DNA from: Metabacillus niabensis
GTDB lineage: Bacteria > Bacillota > Bacilli > Bacillales > Bacillaceae
Assembly (NCBI RefSeq): GCF_902829255.1
Contig: NZ_CADEPK010000011.1
Span: 1 to 64,000, forward strand
DNA length: 64,000 nt
Direction of reading: 5' to 3'
Of the stretch, positions 27,064 through 35,041 are shown piece by piece. Position numbers and translations under genes: made by a program. The notes beneath the pieces were generated by a model. The model was not told the DNA's origin and made no database searches. It saw only the letters and a list, made by a program, of their open reading frames with translations. Numbering within the stretch: the first letter of the stretch is position 1; each line of letters begins with the position of its first letter.

Positions 27064-27228
27064 ATGCGTAACAAGGAAAAGGGCTTCCCTTATCACGGTG
27101 ATAATAAATTAGAAGGGGAACCGCGAGCGAAAGCAGAATATGCTTCAAAACGACCAGATGGAACGACAAATACCCATCCACAGGAGCGAATGAGAGCCTC
27201 TGGACAACGAGAAAATCCTTACTCCTAA
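27064..27228 (+). CDS. sspK: Small acid-soluble spore protein K
   Basis: A 54-residue basic, Gly/Asn/Arg-rich protein containing [16 protein letters not shown] and [12 protein letters not shown], which I recognise as SspK, a minor forespore-specific SASP. The true start is the ATG at 27064, with GGGGAGGG 5 nt upstream, not the in-frame upstream extension to 27013. It lies between yfhH and yfhJ as in Bacillus. The sigma-G-type -10 upstream agrees with forespore expression. Confidence 0.9.
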   Translation: MRNKEKGFPYHGDNKLEGEPRAKAEYASKRPDGTTNTHPQERMRASGQRENPYS

Positions 27229-27234
27229 CCAATT

Positions 27235-27263
27235 ACGGGGGGATTGTCCCCCTGTTTTATTTT
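27235..27263 (+). terminator. sspK terminator (GGGGGG palindrome variant)
   Basis: GGGGGG-ATTGT-CCCCC followed by TGTTTTATTTTTTT. It is both a terminator and a variant of the GGGGACTGTCCCC palindrome family, and it overlaps the end of convergent yfhH. Confidence 0.85.
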
Positions 27264-27574
27264 TTTACGAGCATTGAGATCGGTAAAGCTTCTTCTACAC
27301 CTGGTGTCGATAATCGGTTACCCCAGGCAAAAATTCCATTCATATAATCAATTTTAAACGATTCACCAGGGTCCCCTTCAATTTCATAAACCTCACCCGA
27401 TTTATAATCATCAGGATTTAATAAGTATGATTGCGCCATCGTAATTTTCCGCTCTAACACGGCAAATTCGTTAATAATCCCTAATTGCTCCGCTTTTCGT
27501 GCCTTTTCCTTTAGCAGACCAATTTCTGTTTTTAATTCATACTCCGTCATTTCACTATATCGTTTCTGATTCAT
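27257..27574 (-). CDS. yfhH: YfhH-like DUF1811 protein
   Basis: A 105-residue soluble protein: a helical first half (MTEYELKTEIGLLKEKARKAEQLG) and a small beta-barrel-like second half (GEVYEIEGDPGESFKIDYMNGIFAWG). This is the YfhH/DUF1811 family. It follows recX by 12 bp on the same strand, so the two form an operon as in B. subtilis. Function unknown. Confidence 0.88.
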   Translation of the reverse strand: MNQKRYSEMTEYELKTEIGLLKEKARKAEQLGIINEFAVLERKITMAQSYLLNPDDYKSGEVYEIEGDPGESFKIDYMNGIFAWGNRLSTPGVEEALPISMLVKK

Positions 27575-27586
27575 GATTATATCCCC

Positions 27587-28396
27587 TTACTCATTTAATC
27601 CCTCATTAAGATATTTTTCAATTAATTCGATTGAAAAGCCCTTTCTATATAAAAACTGCTTCATTTTTTGCTTATATTGATAATCTTCCTCATGGCTATA
27701 TTTCCTTTTCGCCTTTTCGGCCTGTTTCATTAAAGCTTCCATTTCTTCGTTATCGTTCTGTTCAAATTGAACCTCTTCTAAAGCAATTGAAATAATTGAA
27801 TAAGAATAACCTTTTCGTAACAAATACTGCTCTAGCTTTGCTTTTAACAAAACAGTTGAGAGATTATGATTCTTTTTCAGCAATTTGTTTGCATGGTTAA
27901 TCGCTTCTTCCACTTGTGCCTCTTGGTCATATTGCTCAAGAGCTTGTTCGATTAATAGACTAGCGACCCCTTTTGCTTCTAGCTCTCGCTTTAATACAGT
28001 TGGACCTTTACCATTTGTTTGCCATCCTGTTTTCACATAGGCGATCGCAAATTCTAAATCATCAACATAACGATTATCCTTTAGCTTGCCAATTGTTTCT
28101 TGAATAATTGCATCATTATATTCATATTTTCTTAAATGATCTTCGACTTCCTTCATTGAGCGCATTCGATAACTGAGAAAGTCTAAAGCTTTATTATACG
28201 CCTTTTTTAATTCATCACCATATTGAATCTCAATAATATCAAATTCATCAAGCTCTTTGCCCTTTTTTAAATTAAATTTGATCAGAACATCCTGGTCAAC
28301 ACTAAAGGCAAACCTTTCACCGCTACCATCGTCCAAAAAAATGTTAAAGCGGTCATCTGATTGCTTTTGGGTCGTGATTTTCGTAATAATTGCCAA
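27587..28396 (-). CDS. recX: RecA regulator RecX
   Basis: A 269-residue RecX family protein that modulates RecA filaments during recombination and repair. The chain shows tandem three-helix RecX repeats, including LDFLSYRMRSMKEVEDHLRKY (about 72-92), VKTGWQTNGKGPTVLKRELEAKG, and C-terminal QFLYRKGFSIELIEKYLNE. The length, about twice that of proteobacterial RecX, is normal for Bacillus. Start and operon partner (yfhH) agree with synteny. Confidence 0.93.
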   Translation of the reverse strand: MAIITKITTQKQSDDRFNIFLDDGSGERFAFSVDQDVLIKFNLKKGKELDEFDIIEIQYGDELKKAYNKALDFLSYRMRSMKEVEDHLRKYEYNDAIIQETIGKLKDNRYVDDLEFAIAYVKTGWQTNGKGPTVLKRELEAKGVASLLIEQALEQYDQEAQVEEAINHANKLLKKNHNLSTVLLKAKLEQYLLRKGYSYSIISIALEEVQFEQNDNEEMEALMKQAEKAKRKYSHEEDYQYKQKMKQFLYRKGFSIELIEKYLNEGLNE

Positions 28397-28614
28397 ATCT
28401 ATAACCTCCTTTCACTACCCTTGTACTTTTTTATCAAACATACAAGGAATTCTCTATTTTTACAGTGTATATAGTAGTATAAACGTTTTTAATAGGAATT
28501 GTTGTTCCTATTTTACCATGAACTGAAAAAACTTCTGTAGTAAAAAAACTGAATACATATGCAGGCAATTTCATATAAGAAAAAGTAACGAAAACCTTTG
28601 AAATGGAGTTTTTT

Positions 28615-29742
28615 ATGAAAAAAACATATTTATTTAAGCAAGCTACTGTTTATCCAGTTACAGCAAATGTTTTATATGATACAGATGTCCTTGTAGAAAA
28701 TGGCAAAATCATCGCGATTGAAAACAATATAGATGCTACCACGGAAATGAAGGTCATTCCTTGCAAGGATCATTTTTTGTTCCCTGGCTTTATTGATGTT
28801 CATACTCATATCGGATTATATGATGAAGGAACAGGCTGGGCAGGCAATGATGCAAACGAAACGATTGAACCATTAACACCACATATTCGGGCATTAGATG
28901 GTGTTCACCCTTTAGATCCTGCTTTTACTGATGCAATAAAATACGGTATTACTACATGTCACATTATGCCAGGAAGTGCAAATGTAATTGGCGGTACAAC
29001 CTCTGTCATTAAAACCTTCGGAAAAAACGTCTCAAAAATGCTTTTAAAGGAGACGGCAGGGTTAAAAATCGCACTCGGGGAAAACCCAAAACGGATGCAT
29101 AGCCATGGAAATAAAGAATCCATTACTAGAATGGGCATTATGGGGATGCTTCGTGAAGCGTTTTACAAAGCGAAGTATAGTGATGACTTTGAAGATTTTC
29201 GAATTATCCCTCTTAAAAAGGCTTTAAGCAGAGAAATCCCTGTGCGAATTCATGCTCATCGTGCAGATGATATTATGAGTGCGATTCGATTTGCCGAGGA
29301 ATTCAACCTCGACTATCGGATTGAACACTGTACAGAAGGACATTTAATTGCTGATGAATTAGTCGGGAAACAAGTAAAGGTTTGTATCGGGCCAACGTTA
29401 ACGCGAAAATCAAAAATAGAATTAAAAAATAAAAGCTGGACCACCTATCAAGCATTATCAGAAAAAGGTGTTGAAGTCTCAATTACAACCGATCATCCTT
29501 ACACACCAATTCAATACTTGAATATTTGTGCCTCCATTGCTGTGCGTGAAGGCTTTGATGAGCAAAAGGCGCTTGAAGGAATTACGATTGCTGCAGCAAG
29601 AAATTTAAAGGTTGAAAATCGAATCGGGAGTATTGAGGTCGGAAAGGACGCTGACTTAGTTCTCTGGAATTATCACCCCTTCCACTATTTTGCAAAGCCG
29701 CAGCTAACGATGATTAACGGTGAAATCGTTTATCAAATTTAA
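28615..29742 (+). CDS. Imidazolonepropionase-like amidohydrolase
   Basis: A 375-residue amidohydrolase-superfamily enzyme. Metal ligands are visible in order: GFIDVHTHIG (about 60-69), RIHAHRADD (about 210), RIEHCTEG (about 233) and TTDHPYTP (about 290). It ends with the typical GKDADLVLWN...INGEIVY segment. The closest recalled relatives are uncharacterised imidazolonepropionase-like enzymes; the substrate cannot be assigned. The start was moved to the ATG at 28615 (MKKTYLFKQ), where GGAG lies 6 nt upstream inside the longer ORF. It replaces other genes of the B. subtilis yfh region. Confidence 0.85.
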   Translation: MKKTYLFKQATVYPVTANVLYDTDVLVENGKIIAIENNIDATTEMKVIPCKDHFLFPGFIDVHTHIGLYDEGTGWAGNDANETIEPLTPHIRALDGVHPLDPAFTDAIKYGITTCHIMPGSANVIGGTTSVIKTFGKNVSKMLLKETAGLKIALGENPKRMHSHGNKESITRMGIMGMLREAFYKAKYSDDFEDFRIIPLKKALSREIPVRIHAHRADDIMSAIRFAEEFNLDYRIEHCTEGHLIADELVGKQVKVCIGPTLTRKSKIELKNKSWTTYQALSEKGVEVSITTDHPYTPIQYLNICASIAVREGFDEQKALEGITIAAARNLKVENRIGSIEVGKDADLVLWNYHPFHYFAKPQLTMINGEIVYQI

Positions 29743-29916
29743 CAGAAAATTATTATTTTAATATTATAATGATCTGGTCTCTCAATAACGAAACTAGTTA
29801 AATTATGATCATAATCCATTTCACGCCCTCTACCTTTTTAACACATTAAATTGCTAGAATTATCAAAAATAATTATTCTAAAAATTACCAATCCGCTAGA
29901 TTTCAACAACTATTCT

Positions 29917-29966
29917 AAGATACATATTTTTTTTTTGAAATTCGACAAAAAAGGTGTATCTTTTTT
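29917..29966 (+). terminator. Terminator upstream of the tRNA-like leader
   Basis: AAGATACA pairs with TGTATCTT; the inner T-run pairs with AAAAAA; TTTTTT follows. It separates the amidohydrolase transcript from the GNAT leader. The rest of 29743-29916 is AT-rich with nothing recognisable. Confidence 0.75.
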
Positions 29967-29973
29967 ATTTAAA

Positions 29974-30003
29974 TTGACGTATTATACTTCATGAAGATAT
30001 CAA
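29974..30003 (+). promoter_or_regulatory. Candidate promoter for the tRNA-like leader and GNAT gene
   Basis: TTGACG (29974-29979), an 18-nt spacer, TATCAA (29998-30003). Transcription would start near 30010, giving a leader of about 220 nt. Confidence 0.5.
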
Positions 30004-30009
30004 TGTTCA

Positions 30010-30233
30010 TAACTAGGAGGTACTATATCCTTTAGGAGAATTAGTACGATCAACTGATGATTAGACAATTAAATCTAGTAATGGGAAGGCAAATGGTGCG
30101 CCACCAGCTTTACTGGTTCTAGTGGGTTCGATTCCCACCCCGAAATTTTTTGATTTTATAGCTTTCATAAAAAAATTTCGAGGGTGGAGACAACCATACA
30201 CGTGGGGTCTGCCCTCATATTGGAGGGATCCAG
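30010..30233 (+). ncRNA. Structured 5' leader with tRNA-like fold and Shine-Dalgarno switch
   Basis: Visible helices: GTACTA/TAGTAC (30020-30025 with 30042-30047), then a degenerate cloverleaf (30079-30145). The cloverleaf has a weak acceptor stem, a D-arm GGC/GCC with GG in the loop, ACCAG/CTGGT in place of the anticodon stem, and a canonical T-arm GTGGG-TTCGATT-CCCAC (30122-30138). Then come a 17-bp hairpin (30135-30151 with 30170-30187), GAGGG/CCCTC (30180-30184 with 30212-30216) and CCCTC/GAGGG (30212-30216 with 30223-30227). The last hides the ribosome site GGAGGG 6 nt before the ATG. Each helix excludes the next, which looks like a translational switch. It matches no riboswitch class I know. 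A decayed tRNA gene fused to a leader is the main alternative. Confidence 0.6.
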
Positions 30234-30791
30234 ATGCTAAAAAAACGTGATATTCATGACAGTCATGCACTTTATGAACTTATGGTACACCCTGATGTCT
30301 TCCCTTTTGTGCGCCATAAAACAAATTCGATTGATGAATATTTATTTATTACAAAACAAACGATTGAGGCTGAAGAACGTGGTGAATTAATCTCACGTAC
30401 CATTTTAGATGAATGGGGCTCTCCAATCGGAACGATAAGCTTATTTGATATTCAGGATAAAGCTGGATTTTTAGGAACTTGGTTAGGAAAACCATACCAT
30501 GGCAAAGGCTATAACAAGCTTGCCAAGGATGCTTTTTTTCATGAATTATTTTATGAGCTAGATATTGAAACGATCTTTTTACGTATTCGCAAACAAAATA
30601 TTCGTTCAACGAAGGCAGCAGAAAAGCTTCCATATGTAGTAAATGCAAATGAAACAAGAGCTGCATTACTTGAGCAAATTAACAACGGTGAAGATCTATA
30701 CAATCTTTTTGAAATCACAAAGGATCGTTATACCTTTTATACGTATCAACAAGGTACGGAAATGGATGATCAACAACTTAAAGAAGCTTAA
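30234..30791 (+). CDS. GNAT family N-acetyltransferase (RimJ/RimL-like)
   Basis: A 185-residue acetyltransferase that would transfer acetyl from acetyl-CoA to an amine. The RimJ/RimL-type core runs from residue 1 to about 150, with the acetyl-CoA loop in WLGKPYHGKGYNKLAKDAF (about 83-101) and the next helix in RIRKQNIRSTKAAEKL. The substrate (protein N-terminus, tRNA-related or small molecule) is not readable. GGAGGG precedes the ATG but can be paired by an upstream CCCTC, and the 220-nt leader carries a tRNA-like fold, so translation is probably regulated. A clean terminator follows at 30791. Confidence 0.85.
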   Translation: MLKKRDIHDSHALYELMVHPDVFPFVRHKTNSIDEYLFITKQTIEAEERGELISRTILDEWGSPIGTISLFDIQDKAGFLGTWLGKPYHGKGYNKLAKDAFFHELFYELDIETIFLRIRKQNIRSTKAAEKLPYVVNANETRAALLEQINNGEDLYNLFEITKDRYTFYTYQQGTEMDDQQLKEA

Positions 30792-30822
30792 AAGATGTGG
30801 ATATGTTAGCCACATCTTTTTT
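30791..30822 (+). terminator. GNAT gene terminator
   Basis: AAAGATGTGG/CCACATCTTT stem followed by TTTTT directly after the stop. Confidence 0.9.
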
Positions 30823-30961
30823 ATATAATACATGCTATTTTTTAAGACAAGCTAGTTAACGAGAGAAGGACAGCAATTAAAATTCCAGGAAAATTTTTGA
30901 ATAAAATCATCTCTAATGTCCAAACTAATGATGAATAATTTTGTTTGGAAGGTGGATAACG

Positions 30962-31090
30962 ATGGCAAATGAAAAAAAGCGAAGAGATCGAACAAAATCA
31001 ACATTATCTAGTAGCCAAGAAGTAACATACCAACGCGAATTTAAAATGGCTGACCGTGCAGGTGGATACATAAGTAAACGTCAACACTAA
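30962..31090 (+). CDS. yfhE: YfhE-like small protein
   Basis: A 42-codon gene, MANEKKRRDRTKSTLSSSQE... ending GGYISKRQH, very basic and Ser/Thr-rich. GGAAGGTGG lies just upstream. It matches the YfhE family (about 36-42 residues, with a VTYQREFKMADRAG-type core) and lies immediately before yfhD, as in B. subtilis. Function unknown; the family occurs mainly in spore formers. Confidence 0.75.
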   Translation: MANEKKRRDRTKSTLSSSQEVTYQREFKMADRAGGYISKRQH

Positions 31091-31169
31091 TTTCCAATCA
31101 TGATTTTCTGAAAATAAGCCAACCTAAACTTGAACGATATGTTCAATATTATTTTAGGGGGCTTTTTTC

Positions 31170-31367
31170 ATGGGTCGCGGAAATAAACATAGTCATGGTT
31201 CACGTGATAAAAATACAAATACATTGCCACAAACACCGAAAAATTTAAAAAGAGATGGAATTGATCAAGAGTTTTCACAAGAATTAGCTGATCAAGACGA
31301 TATTGAAGCACAAGCAAGAGCAAAAGCTGCTGACCAGCGTCAAAAGGCTAAGAAAAAACGGAAATAA
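31170..31367 (+). CDS. yfhD: YfhD-like small protein
   Basis: A 65-residue hydrophilic protein starting MGRGNKHSHGSRDKNTN and ending in a Lys/Arg-rich tail after an acidic EFSQELADQDDIEAQARAKAADQ segment, which is the YfhD family pattern. A T-rich AGGGGG site lies upstream. Function unknown. Adjacent yfhE supports the call. Confidence 0.82.
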   Translation: MGRGNKHSHGSRDKNTNTLPQTPKNLKRDGIDQEFSQELADQDDIEAQARAKAADQRQKAKKKRK

Positions 31368-31374
31368 TATTCAC

Positions 31375-31400
31375 GAGGCTGTCCATTATAAGACAGCCTC
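31375..31400 (+). terminator. Hairpin after yfhD
   Basis: A perfect 9-bp stem, GAGGCTGTC/GACAGCCTC with an 8-nt loop, but without a good T-run, so possibly a processing or weak stop signal. Confidence 0.5.
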
Positions 31401-31493
31401 AAAACGTTATTGGATTTTTTTTCCTATCAACTCTAGCTTTCGTATCATCATAAAATAGTCGATACTCTCTTTTTGTCAGCTTTTATTAACTAT

Positions 31494-31653
31494 TGTGGAT
31501 AATCCTTTTATGTTTTGTGGATAAATACACTGGTAAATTTGTGGATATTGTGAATAAACTGTTCATAACCTTGATGTACATACATAACTTTATCCACATT
31601 ATATTCAGTTCAGTAACCATCTAATATAAATTAGTTGTGGGAATTGTGGATAA
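31494..31653. promoter_or_regulatory. DnaA-box cluster
   Basis: TTATCCACA occurs perfectly at 31494-31502, 31516-31524 and 31645-31653 (minus strand) and at 31590-31598 (plus strand). TTATTCACA, which also fits TTATnCACA, lies at 31549-31557 (minus), and a one-mismatch box ATATCCACA at 31540-31548 (minus). Six boxes in 160 bp far exceeds chance. The window holds no dnaA or dnaN, so this is a cluster of the kind known to titrate DnaA or tie gene expression to replication in Bacillus. It occupies most of the gap between yfhD and the amidase gene. Confidence 0.85.
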
Positions 31654-31750
31654 CTTCCTGTCTACTAAATCGGGTCTCACCATTTACTAGCTCCGTTCAT
31701 ACAATAAAGCGTAATAGTTTGTAAAATCAAATGACAGGGGTGTTTATCCG

Positions 31751-32830
31751 TTGGTTTACGAGATTACACGAGACTATATACGCACTGGTAACTCCCGCTC
31801 AGGTCAACGTATCGGTACTGTTCGCTTTATCGTCAGTCATGATACCGGCAATCCGGGCTCAACTGCTTACGGCAATCGCAACTATTTTGACAGGCAGCAA
31901 CCATCCGCTTCAGCACACGCCTTTATTGATGATAAATATATTTTGGAGATTATCCCTTTAACAGAAAAGGCCTGGCACGTCCGTTCAAACGTAACAGGTG
32001 ATAATAGAAGATATGGTGTAAACGCAAACGATGCCGCAATAGGTGTAGAATTATGCCATGGCGGAAAAATTAACTTTCAACAAGCCTATGCCCGCTACGT
32101 ATGGTATCATGCATACCTTTGTGACAAGTTTAACTTAAACCCGAGAAATGATATTATCGCACACGCAACATTAGACCCATCAAGGCGTACTGATCCGATT
32201 AATGTTTTGCGTAATCATGGGATTTCTTGGTCAGTATTTATTGATGATGTTGCAGAAGCATTACAAAATTTCGGGAATTCAAACCCACCTGACACAACAA
32301 CACCTGCTAAGCCGCCAACAACATCGAAGCCACCCGCATCTGTTGTAAAAGGAACAACAGTAAAGCTGCCGATCGGTGAAGGTGATTCAGGTCCGTTTGT
32401 ACAGGATATTCAGGAGGAATTAATAAAAGCCGGTTATCGACTTCCTCGCTATGGAGCGGACGGACATTTTGGGGAGGAAACGGAAAATGCGGTAATGAGA
32501 TTCCAAAAAGATTACGGGTTAGCTGTTGATGGATTAGTCGGCCCGATTACACTTAATAAGCTTCAAGAAGTAAATCATCAAAGGGTTTCTGCATCAGACT
32601 TCCCATTACCTACAGGTGTATTGAAAAGAGGTAGTCAAGGAGAAGCTGTAAGACAAGTTCAACGAGCGTTAAAACAAATCAATTTCAATCCTGGTACAAT
32701 TGATGGTATTTACGGTCCTAATACAGAAGATGCTGTTAGAAGATTTCAATCAATGTATGCTGCGTTAGCTGATGATGGCATATATGGTCCAAATACTCGA
32801 AAATATATGCGAATGGAGCTAGACGATTAA
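31751..32830 (+). CDS. N-acetylmuramoyl-L-alanine amidase with two peptidoglycan-binding domains
   Basis: A 359-residue cell-wall hydrolase. The Amidase_2 (T7 lysozyme-like) domain spans about residues 1-165, with zinc ligands expected at His30 (IVSHDTGNP) and the later IIAHATLDPSRRTDP, plus GVELCHGG. A Pro/Thr linker follows (about 175-200), then two PG_binding_1 repeats (about 203-270 and 280-355), each with a DG-FG/YGP-TE-AVRRFQ pattern. There is no signal peptide, as in autolysins released by other means or acting in the mother cell. The start is TTG with AGGGGTG upstream. No phage genes flank it. Confidence 0.9.
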   Translation: MVYEITRDYIRTGNSRSGQRIGTVRFIVSHDTGNPGSTAYGNRNYFDRQQPSASAHAFIDDKYILEIIPLTEKAWHVRSNVTGDNRRYGVNANDAAIGVELCHGGKINFQQAYARYVWYHAYLCDKFNLNPRNDIIAHATLDPSRRTDPINVLRNHGISWSVFIDDVAEALQNFGNSNPPDTTTPAKPPTTSKPPASVVKGTTVKLPIGEGDSGPFVQDIQEELIKAGYRLPRYGADGHFGEETENAVMRFQKDYGLAVDGLVGPITLNKLQEVNHQRVSASDFPLPTGVLKRGSQGEAVRQVQRALKQINFNPGTIDGIYGPNTEDAVRRFQSMYAALADDGIYGPNTRKYMRMELDD

Positions 32831-32904
32831 AATCGTAAAAACGATGTATAACAACTCCATTTCCAACATAAAGTATTATTACATCAGGAACCGACATCAC
32901 AGAA

Positions 32905-32942
32905 AAAAACACGCTTGCTCGTATTGAGTGGCGTGTTTTACT
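32905..32942. terminator. Bidirectional terminator between amidase and yfmL-like genes
   Basis: AAAAACACGC pairs with GCGTGTTTT, with an internal CTC/GAG stem. A/T runs on both sides suit both converging genes. Confidence 0.75.
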
Positions 32943-32951
32943 ATAGATTCA

Positions 32952-34088
32952 TTAATCTTCAACTAATTCACCTTTATATAATCTATTTCGGATCAGCGAA
33001 ATATTAAGCTCCTTCGCCATTTTCTTTAATTCCCTTTCCTCACGTTCAGTTACAATTGAAACGACCGTACCAGAAGCTCCTTGTCTTCCTGTTCTTCCTG
33101 AACGATGAACATATTGCGAGACATTTGCAGGCAAATCAAAATGAATCACATGAGTAAGTCCTGCAATATCAAGTCCTCTTGCAGCCACATCTGTTGCCAA
33201 TAAAAGTCCTTGATTTTCATTTCTCATCGCTTTTAGCGCTCTTTCTCTCTCATCCTTCTTCGTGTCACTATGTAAAAGATGTAAATCGACACCTTTATAA
33301 TCAAGCTTTTCAGCAATGACGTTAAGATTACCGATATCCTTTACAAAGCCTAATCCCTTCATTCTTACCGTCTTTGCTATCCGTTCAAGCAAGGTGATTT
33401 TTTCACGCTGTTCACAAACGAGGTATACATGCTTAACATCACCAATTGGAACTTCATTAAGCTCCACCTGAATAATCTCAGGGTCCTTTTTCATTAAATC
33501 TCTTGCTCTCGATTCTGTTCCTTCATTTAAAGTCGCAGAAACTAAAACAATTTGACGTTCACTTCGTGTCGCCTTAACAATTTCTTTTATTGTATTTTTA
33601 TGTTCAGGAGTAAGCAATTGGTCTCCTTCATCTAATACTACCGTCTTCACTTCATGCATTTTAAGCTTTTTTAATTTTATCAATTCTTGAATTCTTCCCG
33701 GCGTACCAACAACAATTTGCGGGCTCTTCTTTAGCTTTTCAACCTGACGCTTAATATTCGCACCGCCAATGAAGGATGCACTTGTAATACTACTTCCTTC
33801 AGACCATTTTTTTATTTCATCAAAAATTTGCATAACTAATTCCCTTGAAGGTGCAACGATAACGATTTGCGTATTTTTCTTTGTTTCTTCAACCCTTTGT
33901 AATAATGGTAGAACATACGCCAACGTCTTCCCTGTTCCTGTTGGTGATTCAGCTATAACATCTTTCCCACCGGCGATTAGTGGAATTGCTTTTATTTGTA
34001 TCGCAGTAGCCTCAGCAAAGCCTGCCTTTTCCCAATTTGCTTGAATAAACGGCTTTACATCTTCAATTAAGTTCAGTTGAGTCATCAA
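32952..34088 (-). CDS. yfmL: DEAD-box RNA helicase, YfmL type
   Basis: A 378-residue minimal RNA helicase without C-terminal extensions. The motifs are in order: Q-motif near residue 25, motif I SPTGTGKT, Ia PSRELV, Ib TPGRIQ, motif II VLDEGD (DEGD instead of DEAD), motif III SAT, motif V TDVAARGLD, motif VI HRSGRTGR. The small size and DEGD match B. subtilis YfmL, which takes part in ribosome maturation. Assignment rests on these features, not on synteny. Confidence 0.85.
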   Translation of the reverse strand: MMTQLNLIEDVKPFIQANWEKAGFAEATAIQIKAIPLIAGGKDVIAESPTGTGKTLAYVLPLLQRVEETKKNTQIVIVAPSRELVMQIFDEIKKWSEGSSITSASFIGGANIKRQVEKLKKSPQIVVGTPGRIQELIKLKKLKMHEVKTVVLDEGDQLLTPEHKNTIKEIVKATRSERQIVLVSATLNEGTESRARDLMKKDPEIIQVELNEVPIGDVKHVYLVCEQREKITLLERIAKTVRMKGLGFVKDIGNLNVIAEKLDYKGVDLHLLHSDTKKDERERALKAMRNENQGLLLATDVAARGLDIAGLTHVIHFDLPANVSQYVHRSGRTGRQGASGTVVSIVTEREERELKKMAKELNISLIRNRLYKGELVED

Positions 34089-34184
34089 TATTTTTCTCCT
34101 TTACGAAAACAATTGCTTTAAAACATTGTTCATTAAGTCATCACTATCGTACAGTTTCTAATCAAGAAAAGCAAAACTAATTAT

Positions 34185-34197
34185 GGGGACTGTCCCC
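34185..34197. repeat. GGGGACTGTCCCC palindrome at a stop codon
   Basis: Same 13-bp palindrome as at 23.7-23.9 kb. Its outer G is the last base of the TAG stop of the phosphatase gene, the same arrangement seen at the mutY stop. Confidence 0.8.
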
Positions 34198-34733
34198 TAT
34201 TTTTCATATAAATAAAGGACTCCATTTTTCGCTCTCGTTAGTTTTGGTCCGATAAAGCCTCTTTTAATTAGCTCCTTATTTAAATAAATCATAAGAGCAC
34301 CATGGCTGACAATTAGTGTTTCTCCCTCATTTTCACTCTCAATTTGATCAATTACTTTGCGAACCCTACATTTCACAGCAGCTTTTGCTTCCTTTTGGGT
34401 TTTATGGTTCATCAGCCAAGCAAATCTAAATAGAAACATCCATAAAACAAAAGGCATTTTTACATTTCGCAAATGAAATGGATAGATTGGTATTTCCCTC
34501 AATTCCTTTATCTGTTTAACTTCTCCTTGAAATAAGTAGCTAGCCGTTTTTACAGCCCGCTTCATATCACTTGAATAACATTGTACCCATTCTACCTCTT
34601 CTATATGTTCTCGATAATCCTCTATTTCAGCTCCATCATATTCCTGCACCCATTGAAATAATTCACCCTCAGTCATGAACTGTGTTGGCTTCTCCTTTTT
34701 CACCTTAAGATGCCTCACTAAACCAATTTTCAT
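34197..34733 (-). CDS. Histidine phosphatase family protein
   Basis: A 178-residue phosphoglycerate-mutase-like phosphatase. The catalytic His lies in KIGLVRHLKV (RHL instead of the usual RHG), with support from YSSDMKRAVKTA and the second His in LIVSHGALM. The acid residue is probably in ELREIPIYPF. The RHL variation and a hydrophobic patch (FVLWMFLFRFAWL, about 96-108) are unusual for the family but leave the phosphohistidine motif intact. Substrate unknown. It is likely a single-gene unit ending at the palindrome. Confidence 0.82.
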   Translation of the reverse strand: MKIGLVRHLKVKKEKPTQFMTEGELFQWVQEYDGAEIEDYREHIEEVEWVQCYSSDMKRAVKTASYLFQGEVKQIKELREIPIYPFHLRNVKMPFVLWMFLFRFAWLMNHKTQKEAKAAVKCRVRKVIDQIESENEGETLIVSHGALMIYLNKELIKRGFIGPKLTRAKNGVLYLYEK

Positions 34734-35041
34734 TTCTCACACTCTTTCGTCATATTTCCCCAGAAATAATTTCAATTTATCAATTATTTGTCGCAAGGGA
34801 CGGTATATGTACTCGATTTCGTCATAAACATACAATCTCCTGCTAAAATCACTGCTTAATTAAACGTTTGTTTAAGGAAATTTCCATTCTCTACACGCTA
34901 ATTTTTTATTATTTTATCGATTTTGTTTGTTTAGGACGAAATTTATCCGGGTATTAGCAAAATACAAATGAAAAATTGTATAGTCCTTGTTCTGACGACA
35001 AGTCTCTTATATGAAAATAATTTGGAAGGGCGTGGCGAAGT
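34734..35041. other. Intergenic gap
   Basis: About 300 bp, AT-rich, between divergent genes. A possible rightward promoter (TTGTTC, 17 nt, TATGAA) lies near 34987-35015. Nothing else was recognised. Confidence 0.4.

Noticed and set aside
30180..30233. T-box leader upstream of the GNAT gene
   Set aside because: GAGGGTGG resembles part of a T-box, but the full T-box bulge, specifier loop and terminator/antiterminator pair are absent, and the gene is not amino-acid related.
30061..30270. Minus-strand ORF of 69 codons with a GVGIEPTRTSK string
   Set aside because: This string is the usual reverse-strand translation of a tRNA T-arm. The frame lies over the structured leader and has no ribosome site.
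31494..31653. Chromosomal replication origin
   Set aside because: The surrounding genes are not dnaA, dnaN, rpmH or similar, and no AT-rich unwinding element with DnaA-trios was recognised.
31751..32830. Prophage endolysin
   Set aside because: No holin, structural or integrase genes flank the amidase, and neighbours are chromosomal.
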